Shown here in pieces: positions 1 to 6,971 of a stretch of DNA of 46,480 bases. Under the pieces are notes generated by a model. That model was not told the origin of the DNA, did no database searches, and saw only the letters and a program-made list of their open reading frames with translations. Location: contig CAZGQS010000015.1 in NCBI GenBank assembly GCA_964527775.1, forward strand, positions 1-46,480. The letters run 5' to 3'. The stretch comes from VMCP01 sp964527775. GTDB lineage: Bacteria; Bacteroidota; Bacteroidia; NS11-12g; UBA955. Each line of letters opens with the position of its first letter. The first letter of the stretch is position 1. The position numbers were made by a program, and so were the translations under genes.

Positions 1-651
1 GACGGATCGCCAGACAATGAAACATCTTTGTTGCTAATCAACGGACTAAACGCTTTAGGGTTTGATCAAATCAAAGGTTCACCGCACATCATTTCAGATA
101 CCCACCCTAATACAAAAGAAACTATTACAAATGCATTTAATTCGGTTACAGATTTTTTGAATTCCCACCATCAAAAATCTCTGATCGGGTTCTCCGCAGA
201 ACACATGATGGACGATGTATTTATGTCAAAATTAAAAGCCAAAGAAGAACTCCTGTGTGTAAATGACAAAACCATACTTGTGGAGCTTTCTTACGCTCAT
301 AAACCTGATCATATAGAAAGTCTCAGTTTCCAGATGCAAATTGATGGTTATATTCCCATCCTAGCACACCCTGAGAGATATCCATATTACTATAAAGATT
401 ACAGAAACACCTATACCTACCTCAAAGACTTAGGCTTTGACTTCCAACTCAACTTACTCTCTTTAACCCCATATTACGGTAAAGATGTTCAACAAATTGC
501 CCAAAAACTACTTGAAGAAGGTTATTACGACTACGCATGCACCGATCTTCACCACACCCGACATCTAGAAGCACTAAATACATTCTTTACCAAAGATTCT
601 CTGTCTGCACTTTTCGAAAAATACAAACTCCGCAATAACGAATTGGTTTGA
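1..651 (+). CDS. YwqE/CpsB-type tyrosine-protein phosphatase (PHP family), 5' end missing
   Basis: The reading frame is open from base 1, before the first in-frame ATG-like codon. It starts DGSPDNETSLLLINGLNALGF, which matches the region just after the N-terminal metal-binding HSH motif of the family, so the true start lies before the window. Visible PHP signatures are SPHIISDTHPN, the central AHPERY, and ACTDLHHTRHLEAL near the C-terminus, which carry metal-ligand histidines and aspartate. The family dephosphorylates tyrosine kinases of the Wzc/BY type that control capsule or exopolysaccharide export. This is knowledge of the family; no kinase gene is in view. The stop at 649-651 is followed within 3 nt by a heptamer repeat array. 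Confidence 0.85.
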   Translation, partial: DGSPDNETSLLLINGLNALGFDQIKGSPHIISDTHPNTKETITNAFNSVTDFLNSHHQKSLIGFSAEHMMDDVFMSKLKAKEELLCVNDKTILVELSYAHKPDHIESLSFQMQIDGYIPILAHPERYPYYYKDYRNTYTYLKDLGFDFQLNLLSLTPYYGKDVQQIAQKLLEEGYYDYACTDLHHTRHLEALNTFFTKDSLSALFEKYKLRNNELV

Positions 652-653
652 TT

Positions 654-695
654 GGTCTTTGGTCTTTGGTCTTTGGTCTTTGGTCTTTGGTCTTT
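654..695. repeat. Tandem heptamer array, 6 x GGTCTTT
   Basis: Six perfect consecutive copies of the 7-bp unit GGTCTTT begin 2 nt after the stop codon of the phosphatase gene. They form the first half of a larger block built on 7-nt units that runs to 794. Confidence 0.95.
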
Positions 696-703
696 GGCTA
701 ACA

Positions 704-794
704 GCTGACGTCTGACGTCTAAAGGCTGACCACCGACCACCGACCACCGACCACCGACCACCGATCACCGACCACCGACCACCGACCACCGATA
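704..794. repeat. Tandem heptamer array, 9 x ACCGACC with a degenerate 7-nt lead-in
   Basis: 704-731 reads as four 7-nt units: GCTGACG, TCTGACG, TCTAAAG, GCTGACC. 732-794 is then nine units of ACCGACC, with one ACCGATC at 760-766 and a final ACCGATA. The array ends 1 nt before the stop codon of the convergent M16 gene (TAA on the minus strand at 796-798). The GACC core of each unit is complementary to the GGTC core of the array at 654-695. Confidence 0.93.
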
Positions 795-795
795 A

Positions 796-3735
796 TTAAT
801 ACCCAAATATATCCTTTGTGGTCAATTTAATCACCTTTCCGTATTTACTTAAATCCTCATCTTTTATCCTGTCTTTGCTAGCAACAATGCTCAAAGCATA
901 GGGTTTTCCTGAGATATTTTGTTTGTGGTAATTTGCAATGTCTTCGAATTTAAGTTTTTCAATGATTGCAAAAGCACGTACCGAAGGATCTTCTTCGAAC
1001 TTCATTTGCTGCATATAGTATAAGTACTGTACACGCTCCTCGGGCATCACTCTATTGGTTCTAAGACTGTTTAATAAACTATTTTTTGACATCTCAAATA
1101 CTTGCTCATTCTTAGGTAGTTCGCCAATCAATTCATTCATGCCTGCAATCGCATCATGAAATTTGTCAGATTGAGTTCCTATGAACGCCGTAAACGAAAA
1201 TTGACCGTCGGGTTTGCTTGGCACACCTACTGATGCAAATGTACTGTAAGCCAATGCCTTAGACTCTCTAATGGTTTGAAATACCACCGAACTCATATCA
1301 CCTCCGAAATATTGGTTGTATGCGTTAACCAACGGACTTACCTGACGATCGTAATTGCCAATCTTTGTATACCAATAAATACTTGATTGAACTTGAGGAT
1401 AATCAGTGAAGTAAACAACTGGGTTAGTTACATCTAGTAATTTGAATTTTTGACTCACAGTTTCAGGAATCACTGCGTAGTTCTTGCCAATCCATGAGGT
1501 ATTAGAAAGCAATTTCTCAACTTGAGTTGCATCTGATGGTCCAAAATAAGAAACCTGTCTACTTGCCGACAGCCAAATTTTTCTCACCTTTTGCAATTCC
1601 TCCACCGTTAAACTTTTTAGTTGTGAATTTGAAAGGATATGCGTTCTTGGATTCACTGGTCCGTATTTCATGTATGAACTCAATGCCTGAGAAATCGCTT
1701 GCGGATTGCTTTTGCTATTTTCTCTGCCTTGAAGAATGTCAGATACCAGTTCGTTCAATACTTCTTTGTTTTTTTCGGGGGAATTCACCAAGCTCGATAG
1801 CAACATCCACGCAGAATCCATGTTCTCTTGAGGTCCAGATAAAGAAATATAAGAATGTTCTGTCCCTACGGAAACTGAATAATTACATCCCCAATGGTAA
1901 AATTTCTTAGAGATTTGCTCAGCCGTTAGTTTACCGTTTCCAATTAATGAGAAATACGAACCCAACATACCCGAAGTAAGATTGTGGTATTGTCCGTAAT
2001 TGATGCGAATGCTCAAATTGAACAATCTATTTTCTGTGTTTTTAACGGTGTAAATGGGAGTGTTTTTTACCATTTTGGTATCAATCTTTCCATCAAAAAA
2101 TACGGGGTCAATGTCTTTGGGTTTTTGATTTAACCAATTGGCCAAAAATTCACTTTGTTTGTCGCGATTCAATTCAACCGGATTGATTTCAGGCTTGACA
2201 ATTTTAACATTCTCGGGAGTTTCACCTTTGTTCTTGTATACGGCAACACGGTCGTTTCCGAAATATTCATTGGCCACTCTGATGATTTCATCTTTCGAAA
2301 TTTGAGACATTTCCCACAGTTCATTGATGGCCTTTTGGTGGTCAATTTCCTTGATAAAATTGTCCATCAAGAACATACAACGGGTAGCATTGTCTTTGTA
2401 AGCTTCCAATTCACTAATTTCCTTGTTTAAGATGATGTCTTTCACCAAGGATGCATCAAATTCGCCTCGCTTCAATTTTTCAATTTCCTGTAATAGCAAT
2501 GATTTAACAGTATCTAACGATTGCCCTGCCTTGGGTTGTCCATACATATAGAAGAATGAGTGGTCTTTCATTTCTTCAATAGAGCTACCCGCTTCTAAAA
2601 CCAACTGTTTCTGATTTAAATTCAAGTCAATCAAACCGGCATTTGAGTTACTTAATATTAAATCGATCAGCTTTGCGGTTAATAAGTCCTTATTTCCTGC
2701 CTTTGGAAGTTTATAACCCAACATCAACATTTCTTGACTCGGGCCTGTTACCTCAATTTTGCGTTCTACATTTCTTGGCTCTTCGTCTTCGAATTGATAC
2801 TGAGGAACTTCCTTGCGCTTCATATAAGCGAAATGCTCGAAAACCTTATTTGCAACCTCATCCGAATCAAAGTCCCCCGAAAGAATAATCGCCATATTAT
2901 TCGGAACATAATAGGTCTCGTAATACTCTCGGATGGCTTTTAACGAAGGATTTTTCAAGTGTTCAATGGTACCAATAGTGGTCTGCTTCCCGTAATTGTG
3001 GTTCTTGAAAAGTTCGGCAAACATTTGCTCCCAAACCTGCGACATATCTCTGTCTATGGAAATATTTTTCTCTTCATAAACGGCCTCTAACTCAGTATGA
3101 AACAATCTGAAAACCGGATTTCTGTATCTTTCTGACTCTAAATCCAACCATTGATCAACCGCATTTGAGGGTATGTCATTGATGTACACCGTCATATCGT
3201 TCGATGTAAATGCGTTGGTACCTTGAGCGCCCATGGCTTGGCACATTTTATCAAACTCGTTTGCAATGGAATGCTTTGCAGCCAACTGACTTACGCTATC
3301 AATTTGACGATAGATCATCTTTCTCGCTGTTTCGTCAGTAGAATGATTATAAGTCTCATACAAGGTCTCAATTTGATCTAAGTAAGGCTTCTCTTTACTG
3401 AAATCCTGAGTTCCATATTTATCTGTACCCTTAAAAAGTAGATGTTCCAAGTAATGTGCAAGACCTGTATGATCTGCAGGGTCATTCTTTGAACCAGTTT
3501 TAACAGCAACCATGGTGTAAATCCTCGGCGAGCGCTTATTTTCGGAAGTAATCAACGTCAAACCATTGTTCTTAAACGTATAATGCTTCGTCTTCATGGG
3601 GTCATTGTTGTAAACCCTAACATCCCATTTATCATTACTTGAATTACTGTAAGAACTGATTCTATTTTGGCTCTGAAGGATATTAACAGCCCCTAAAAAC
3701 CACATTACCAATGCGAAAACCGATTTTCTGAACAT
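796..3735 (-). CDS. M16 family (insulinase/pitrilysin-like) zinc peptidase
   Basis: The protein has 979 aa with an N-terminal hydrophobic segment (residues 5-22) that looks like a signal peptide, so a periplasmic or envelope location is likely. The inverted zinc motif HYLEH is at residues 94-98. The distal glutamate region ELEAVYEEKN is near 215-224. The stretch between them is longer than the classical spacing of about 76 residues because of an insert at about 112-165, which I recall as usual in Bacteroidota members. The length fits two tandem M16 domains, the second being the inactive partner. The family cleaves peptides inside a clamshell chamber. The ATG at 3733-3735 lies 4 nt after a TAGTTTTG promoter box. 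The gene sits between two heptamer arrays. Confidence 0.9.
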   Translation of the reverse strand: MFRKSVFALVMWFLGAVNILQSQNRISSYSNSSNDKWDVRVYNNDPMKTKHYTFKNNGLTLITSENKRSPRIYTMVAVKTGSKNDPADHTGLAHYLEHLLFKGTDKYGTQDFSKEKPYLDQIETLYETYNHSTDETARKMIYRQIDSVSQLAAKHSIANEFDKMCQAMGAQGTNAFTSNDMTVYINDIPSNAVDQWLDLESERYRNPVFRLFHTELEAVYEEKNISIDRDMSQVWEQMFAELFKNHNYGKQTTIGTIEHLKNPSLKAIREYYETYYVPNNMAIILSGDFDSDEVANKVFEHFAYMKRKEVPQYQFEDEEPRNVERKIEVTGPSQEMLMLGYKLPKAGNKDLLTAKLIDLILSNSNAGLIDLNLNQKQLVLEAGSSIEEMKDHSFFYMYGQPKAGQSLDTVKSLLLQEIEKLKRGEFDASLVKDIILNKEISELEAYKDNATRCMFLMDNFIKEIDHQKAINELWEMSQISKDEIIRVANEYFGNDRVAVYKNKGETPENVKIVKPEINPVELNRDKQSEFLANWLNQKPKDIDPVFFDGKIDTKMVKNTPIYTVKNTENRLFNLSIRINYGQYHNLTSGMLGSYFSLIGNGKLTAEQISKKFYHWGCNYSVSVGTEHSYISLSGPQENMDSAWMLLSSLVNSPEKNKEVLNELVSDILQGRENSKSNPQAISQALSSYMKYGPVNPRTHILSNSQLKSLTVEELQKVRKIWLSASRQVSYFGPSDATQVEKLLSNTSWIGKNYAVIPETVSQKFKLLDVTNPVVYFTDYPQVQSSIYWYTKIGNYDRQVSPLVNAYNQYFGGDMSSVVFQTIRESKALAYSTFASVGVPSKPDGQFSFTAFIGTQSDKFHDAIAGMNELIGELPKNEQVFEMSKNSLLNSLRTNRVMPEERVQYLYYMQQMKFEEDPSVRAFAIIEKLKFEDIANYHKQNISGKPYALSIVASKDRIKDEDLSKYGKVIKLTTKDIFGY

Positions 3736-3739
3736 ATCA

Positions 3740-3747
3740 CAAAACTA
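3740..3747 (-). promoter_or_regulatory. TAnnTTTG -7 promoter box for the M16 gene
   Basis: The minus strand reads TAGTTTTG, an exact match to the Bacteroidota -7 consensus TAnnTTTG. A 4-nt spacer (TGAT) separates it from the ATG, so the transcript would have almost no leader. No clear -33 TTG is seen. Confidence 0.6.
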
Positions 3748-3780
3748 ACATAATATATCTAATTTTGAACCTCAATCAGG

Positions 3781-3815
3781 CGATCACCGATCACCGATCA
3801 CCGCCCACCGACCAC
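3781..3815. repeat. Second heptamer array, 5 units related to ACCGATC
   Basis: Five 7-bp units (three CGATCAC, one CGCCCAC, one CGACCAC) lie between the divergent M16 and folK starts. In another phase the unit is ACCGATC, the same variant that occurs once at 760-766 in the first array, so the two arrays belong to one repeat family. The array ends 10 nt before the folK ATG. Confidence 0.9.
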
Positions 3816-3825
3816 CACCATCAAA

Positions 3826-4311
3826 ATGCTCACCCTCCTATCAACCGGAAGCAATCAAGGAAATTCATTGCAAATGTTGCAAATGGCAAATTCGTTGATT
3901 GAACGACATGTAGGGCAAATCATCAAACAATCATCATTCTATAGAACCGCTGCTTGGGGCAAAACTGATCAGCCCGACTTTTACAATCAGGCCCTTGCTG
4001 TAGAAACCCCTTTTACTCCAATGATGCTGGTTCAAAAACTGCAAGCCATTGAGAAATCATTGGGAAGACAACGAAAAGAAAAATGGGGCCCTCGACTCAT
4101 TGACATTGACATTGTTTTCTTCGACCAATATGTGATAAAATCCGAAGAACTCATCATTCCTCACCCCGAAATGCAAAACCGAAATTTTGTGCTTTTTCCA
4201 CTGGCTGAAATTGCTCCCAATTTTGTGCATCCCCAAATGAAAGTATCCCTCAAATCCTTGGCAAATCAATCTGAGGATTCATTAAAAGCGGTTAAAATTC
4301 ATGTTTATTGA
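3826..4311 (+). CDS. folK: 2-amino-4-hydroxy-6-hydroxymethyldihydropteridine diphosphokinase
   Basis: This cytosolic enzyme of folate synthesis transfers pyrophosphate from ATP to 6-hydroxymethyl-7,8-dihydropterin. The 161 aa is the normal single-domain HPPK length. Motifs in order are STGSNQGN at the N-terminus, the central PDFYNQALAVET, LGRQRKEKWGPRLIDIDIVF (the HPPK signature, with the Mg-binding DIDI aspartates) and IPHPEMQNRNFVLFPLAEIAP. The ATG at 3826 is preceded by a heptamer array, and I see no ribosome binding site. The gene overlaps the next gene by 11 nt, which suggests co-translation with the WbqC-like protein. Confidence 0.95.
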   Translation: MLTLLSTGSNQGNSLQMLQMANSLIERHVGQIIKQSSFYRTAAWGKTDQPDFYNQALAVETPFTPMMLVQKLQAIEKSLGRQRKEKWGPRLIDIDIVFFDQYVIKSEELIIPHPEMQNRNFVLFPLAEIAPNFVHPQMKVSLKSLANQSEDSLKAVKIHVY

Positions 4312-4855
4312 TTCGGTTTTTCCGTCGGTGGAATGGTATTTGAAGAGAATTGAAGCGCAATCTTTCTGGGTAGATCTGAATGAAAATACGCCGCATCCTG
4401 TTCATCATTATCAAATAGCAACCGTTCAAGGTACACAAACGTTGATCATTCCCTTGTTGAAAGACACCAAAAACCAACCTTGGGGATTTCGAAAAATTAG
4501 TTACCGTCATAAATGGATGAAAGAACATCAAAATGCCCTTCAAACGGCTTATGGCAAAAGTCCTTTTTTTGAATTTTACGATTACAAAATATTTGCTGTT
4601 TGGAAAAACGAGCCAGAAACCTTGGGCGAAATGTTCATTCAAACGGCTGAAATACTGCACCCTTATTTGGGATTGAATCATTTGCCGCTGCAATGGAATG
4701 AATCAGATGAAAAGAAAATGCACGAAATAACATCCCCCGAAAAAGAAAAAATATATCCGCAAGTATTCTCCGATATCATTGGTTTTCTTCCACATATGAG
4801 CATCATTGATCTATTGTTTAATCTCGGCCCAGAGGCGCCAGAGCATTGGCTTTAA
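4301..4855 (+). CDS. WbqC-like family protein
   Basis: The protein has 184 aa. It resembles the WbqC-like family as I remember it: an N-terminal PSVEWYLKRI, a central ISYRHKWMKEHQNAL followed by YGKSPFFEFY, and a C-terminal SIIDLLFNLGPEAPEHWL. WbqC-like genes often sit in polysaccharide loci, but the biochemical activity is not established to my knowledge. The ATG at 4301 lies inside folK, overlapping it by 11 nt, so the two probably form one transcript. Five nucleotides after the stop a sigma-54-like promoter element begins. Confidence 0.8.
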   Translation: MFIDSVFPSVEWYLKRIEAQSFWVDLNENTPHPVHHYQIATVQGTQTLIIPLLKDTKNQPWGFRKISYRHKWMKEHQNALQTAYGKSPFFEFYDYKIFAVWKNEPETLGEMFIQTAEILHPYLGLNHLPLQWNESDEKKMHEITSPEKEKIYPQVFSDIIGFLPHMSIIDLLFNLGPEAPEHWL

Positions 4856-4859
4856 AACT

Positions 4860-4876
4860 TTGGCACGGTATTTGAA
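4860..4876 (+). promoter_or_regulatory. Sigma-54-like -24/-12 promoter
   Basis: TTGGCACG (4860-4867), four bases, then TTGAA (4872-4876). This matches the sigma-54 consensus TTGGCACG-N4-TTGCA except for one base in the -12 element, and the 10 nt between the -24 GG and the -12 G is the required spacing. It lies in non-coding DNA. The predicted transcript start is near 4887. No activator site was recognised, and rpoN is not in the window. Confidence 0.5.
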
Positions 4877-4886
4877 AACTCCCTTT

Positions 4887-4960
4887 CAACTTAGAAACTT
4901 AGATTCCTTTCGAACTCAAACTGTGGAAGAGGCTCCCTTAATTGGAAGCCTCTTTTTTTT
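4887..4960 (+). ncRNA. Candidate small RNA between the sigma-54-like promoter and an intrinsic terminator
   Basis: Transcription from the -24/-12 element would begin near 4887, and a strong rho-independent terminator ends at about 4960, giving an RNA of about 70 nt with no significant ORF. It carries a direct repeat of ACTTAGA. The same DNA could instead be an attenuator leader for the flippase operon. The inference rests only on the promoter and terminator pair. Confidence 0.3.
4927..4960 (+). terminator. Rho-independent terminator
   Basis: The stem AAGAGGCT (4927-4934) pairs with AGCCTCTT (4947-4954), extended beyond one mismatch by CC with GG, and runs into eight T residues (4953-4960). 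It lies upstream of the flippase promoter box, so it ends either the folK/WbqC transcript or the candidate small RNA. Confidence 0.85.
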
Positions 4961-4971
4961 GTTATAACTTG

Positions 4972-4979
4972 TACCTTTG
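4972..4979 (+). promoter_or_regulatory. TAnnTTTG -7 promoter box for the flippase operon
   Basis: TACCTTTG is an exact consensus match. It is followed by the 4-nt spacer TAAC and the ATG at 4984. It lies just after the terminator, so the operon has its own promoter. It predicts a leaderless message. Confidence 0.6.
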
Positions 4980-4983
4980 TAAC

Positions 4984-6453
4984 ATGTCTGGAATTCGGAA
5001 ATTGGCATCTCAAACAGCAGTTTATGGTCTGAGCACGATGCTCGGTAGATTGCTGAATTATCTGCTTGTGCCTCTGTATACAGGAATTCTTGCAGAAGTC
5101 GCTGATTATGGAGTAGTAGGTGTGATGTTCAGTTATGCCAGCCTATTTGCGGTTCTTTTCATGTTTGGACTGGAAACAGCATTTTTTCATTTTTCTCAAA
5201 AAAGCGAAGAACCTGATCGTGTTTTTTCCACCGCGGCCAATTTTCTCATATTCACAGGATTTATCTGGATTATTTTGGCCAGAACCTTTTCTCAACAGAT
5301 CATGGATTTTGTTGAATACCCCACTCACCCAGAATATGCTGTTTGGTTTGCCATCATTCTTACTGCTGATGCCATTACAAGCATCGGTTTTGCCCGACTA
5401 AGACAAAATGAAAAACCCTGGACCTTTGCCATCATCAAATTTGGTAATATATTCATCAACATTGGTTTGAATGTCTTTTTCTTGGTAGTTTGTCCCTATT
5501 TCGCCTCTAAGGGCCAGATTTGGGCACAAGATTTAGTCTATTCCAGAAATCAAGTTTCCTTCATTTTCATTGCCAACGTGATTGCCAGTTTAGCCACTTT
5601 TGTGATGCTCTTGAAAACTTGGAAAACTATCCGATTAGGATTGGATATTGACCTCTTGAAGAAAATGCTTAATTACAGCTATCCCCTCATATTTATTGGA
5701 TTAGCAGGGATGATTAACGAAACCTTTGATCGCATTCTTCTGAAAAAAATACTCCCAGATAACATTGCCGACCACGAAGTAAGTATTTACAGTGCATTTT
5801 ATAAACTCAGCCTCATTTTAACGCTATTTGTACAGGCCTTCAGATTTGCAGTGGAGCCCTACTTTTTCAAACAAGCAAAACAGCTCAACCCACAACAGAG
5901 TTATGCCTATGTGATGAAGTATTTCATCTACGCGGTCACTCTTATTTATTTGGGTACAATGGCAATTTTGCCCTACATAGCTCCAATATTTATTCAAAAT
6001 CAAGATTATTTCGCAGACAACCGAGGCATTCAAATTGTGCCTATCTTATTGGCTGCCAACCTTTTTCTAGGAATCTATTACACCCTTTCTGTTTGGTACA
6101 AAGTGAGCGAACAGACCAAAATTGGCTCCCTTCCTGCCTTTGCGGGTGCAGCAATTACCTTGATTCTCAACCTCATTCTCATCCCTAAATTTGGATTTGT
6201 GGGCTCGGCTTATACCACCCTCATTACCTATATTGTTATGGTTTTGGCAGGATACCTCCTCAGCCGCAAATTTTACCCAATTCCTTACAACCTCAAACTC
6301 ATTCTTCCCGTTCTCTTAAGCTGTTTTTTCTTGGGATGGATGATCCAACAAATGCCCTCTGATTTGTTCGGTGTCTTTTATAGATCCGTTTTGTTTTTTG
6401 TCTTTTTCGGGGGACTTTACCTCGTGGAAAAGAAGTCGTCAGTTAAAATTTAA
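4984..6453 (+). CDS. Polysaccharide/lipid-linked oligosaccharide flippase (MOP superfamily)
   Basis: The protein has 489 aa with about 12-14 hydrophobic segments along its whole length. The N-terminus IRKLASQTAVYGLSTMLGR is a typical Wzx/MurJ-like start, and a second repeat half begins near the phrase LNYSYPLIFIGLAGMINETF. The family moves lipid-linked glycans across the inner membrane; the substrate is unknown here. I chose the ATG at 4984 rather than the upstream in-frame TTG at 4942. That TTG lies inside the terminator, and a promoter box sits between the two. The gene ends 5 nt before dut and heads an envelope operon that runs to 10514. Confidence 0.88.
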   Translation: MSGIRKLASQTAVYGLSTMLGRLLNYLLVPLYTGILAEVADYGVVGVMFSYASLFAVLFMFGLETAFFHFSQKSEEPDRVFSTAANFLIFTGFIWIILARTFSQQIMDFVEYPTHPEYAVWFAIILTADAITSIGFARLRQNEKPWTFAIIKFGNIFINIGLNVFFLVVCPYFASKGQIWAQDLVYSRNQVSFIFIANVIASLATFVMLLKTWKTIRLGLDIDLLKKMLNYSYPLIFIGLAGMINETFDRILLKKILPDNIADHEVSIYSAFYKLSLILTLFVQAFRFAVEPYFFKQAKQLNPQQSYAYVMKYFIYAVTLIYLGTMAILPYIAPIFIQNQDYFADNRGIQIVPILLAANLFLGIYYTLSVWYKVSEQTKIGSLPAFAGAAITLILNLILIPKFGFVGSAYTTLITYIVMVLAGYLLSRKFYPIPYNLKLILPVLLSCFFLGWMIQQMPSDLFGVFYRSVLFFVFFGGLYLVEKKSSVKI

Positions 6454-6458
6454 GCATC

Positions 6459-6902
6459 ATGAGCCAAAAACTAGCAGTTAAAATCATCAACCAATCTAAC
6501 AATCCTCTTCCCAAATATCAAACCTCACAAAGTGCAGGTATGGATCTTCACGCAAACCTAAGTGAGGCCATTATTTTACAACCTGGTGAGCGAAAATTGA
6601 TTCCCACCGGCTTATTCATGGAACTACCCGAAGGATACGAAGCGCAGGTACGTCCGCGAAGCGGTCTAGCCCTAAAACACGGCGTTACCGTGTTAAATTC
6701 CCCCGGAACCATAGACGCCGATTATCGCGGAGAAATTCAAGTTCTGCTCATAAATCATTCTGATTTAGACTTTGAAATTAACCACGGAGAACGCATTGCA
6801 CAATTGGTAATTGCCAAACACGAACAAGTGAATTGGATTGAAAATGAAGCATTAAATAACACCGAGAGAGGTGCTGGTGGTTACGGGAGTTCGGGTAAAT
6901 AA
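6459..6902 (+). CDS. dut: Deoxyuridine 5'-triphosphate nucleotidohydrolase
   Basis: This trimeric cytosolic enzyme hydrolyses dUTP to dUMP and pyrophosphate, which keeps uracil out of DNA. The 147 aa is the usual length. All five dUTPase motifs are visible in order: AGMDLHA, RPRSGLALKHG, the GTIDADYRGEI segment carrying the catalytic aspartate, GERIAQLVI, and the C-terminal arm ERGAGGYGSSGK. It lies 5 nt after the flippase gene. Placement between a flippase and a sugar-nucleotidyltransferase gene is an arrangement I recall from other Bacteroidota. Confidence 0.97.
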   Translation: MSQKLAVKIINQSNNPLPKYQTSQSAGMDLHANLSEAIILQPGERKLIPTGLFMELPEGYEAQVRPRSGLALKHGVTVLNSPGTIDADYRGEIQVLLINHSDLDFEINHGERIAQLVIAKHEQVNWIENEALNNTERGAGGYGSSGK

Positions 6903-6971
6903 CCCGCCCTTAATGATTTTTTAACAAAGTATCCCTTAATTTGCAGTCCTTTTTTTGATACGAATACACGC

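Noticed and set aside
549..789. Minus-strand ORFs of about 70 codons rich in RPKTKDQ and VGGRWSV
   Set aside because: They are translations of the 7-bp repeat arrays, open only because a 7-nt period cycles through the same three frames. No start context and overlap with a real gene.
654..794. CRISPR-like repeat region
   Set aside because: Units are 7 bp, directly tandem and without spacers. No cas gene is nearby.
1218..1240. Sigma-54-like TTGGCAC on the plus strand
   Set aside because: It lies inside the M16 coding region and the -12 TTGC is not at the right distance.
3238..3255. Another TTGGCAC on the plus strand
   Set aside because: Coding DNA, and the expected -12 position reads ATCAA.
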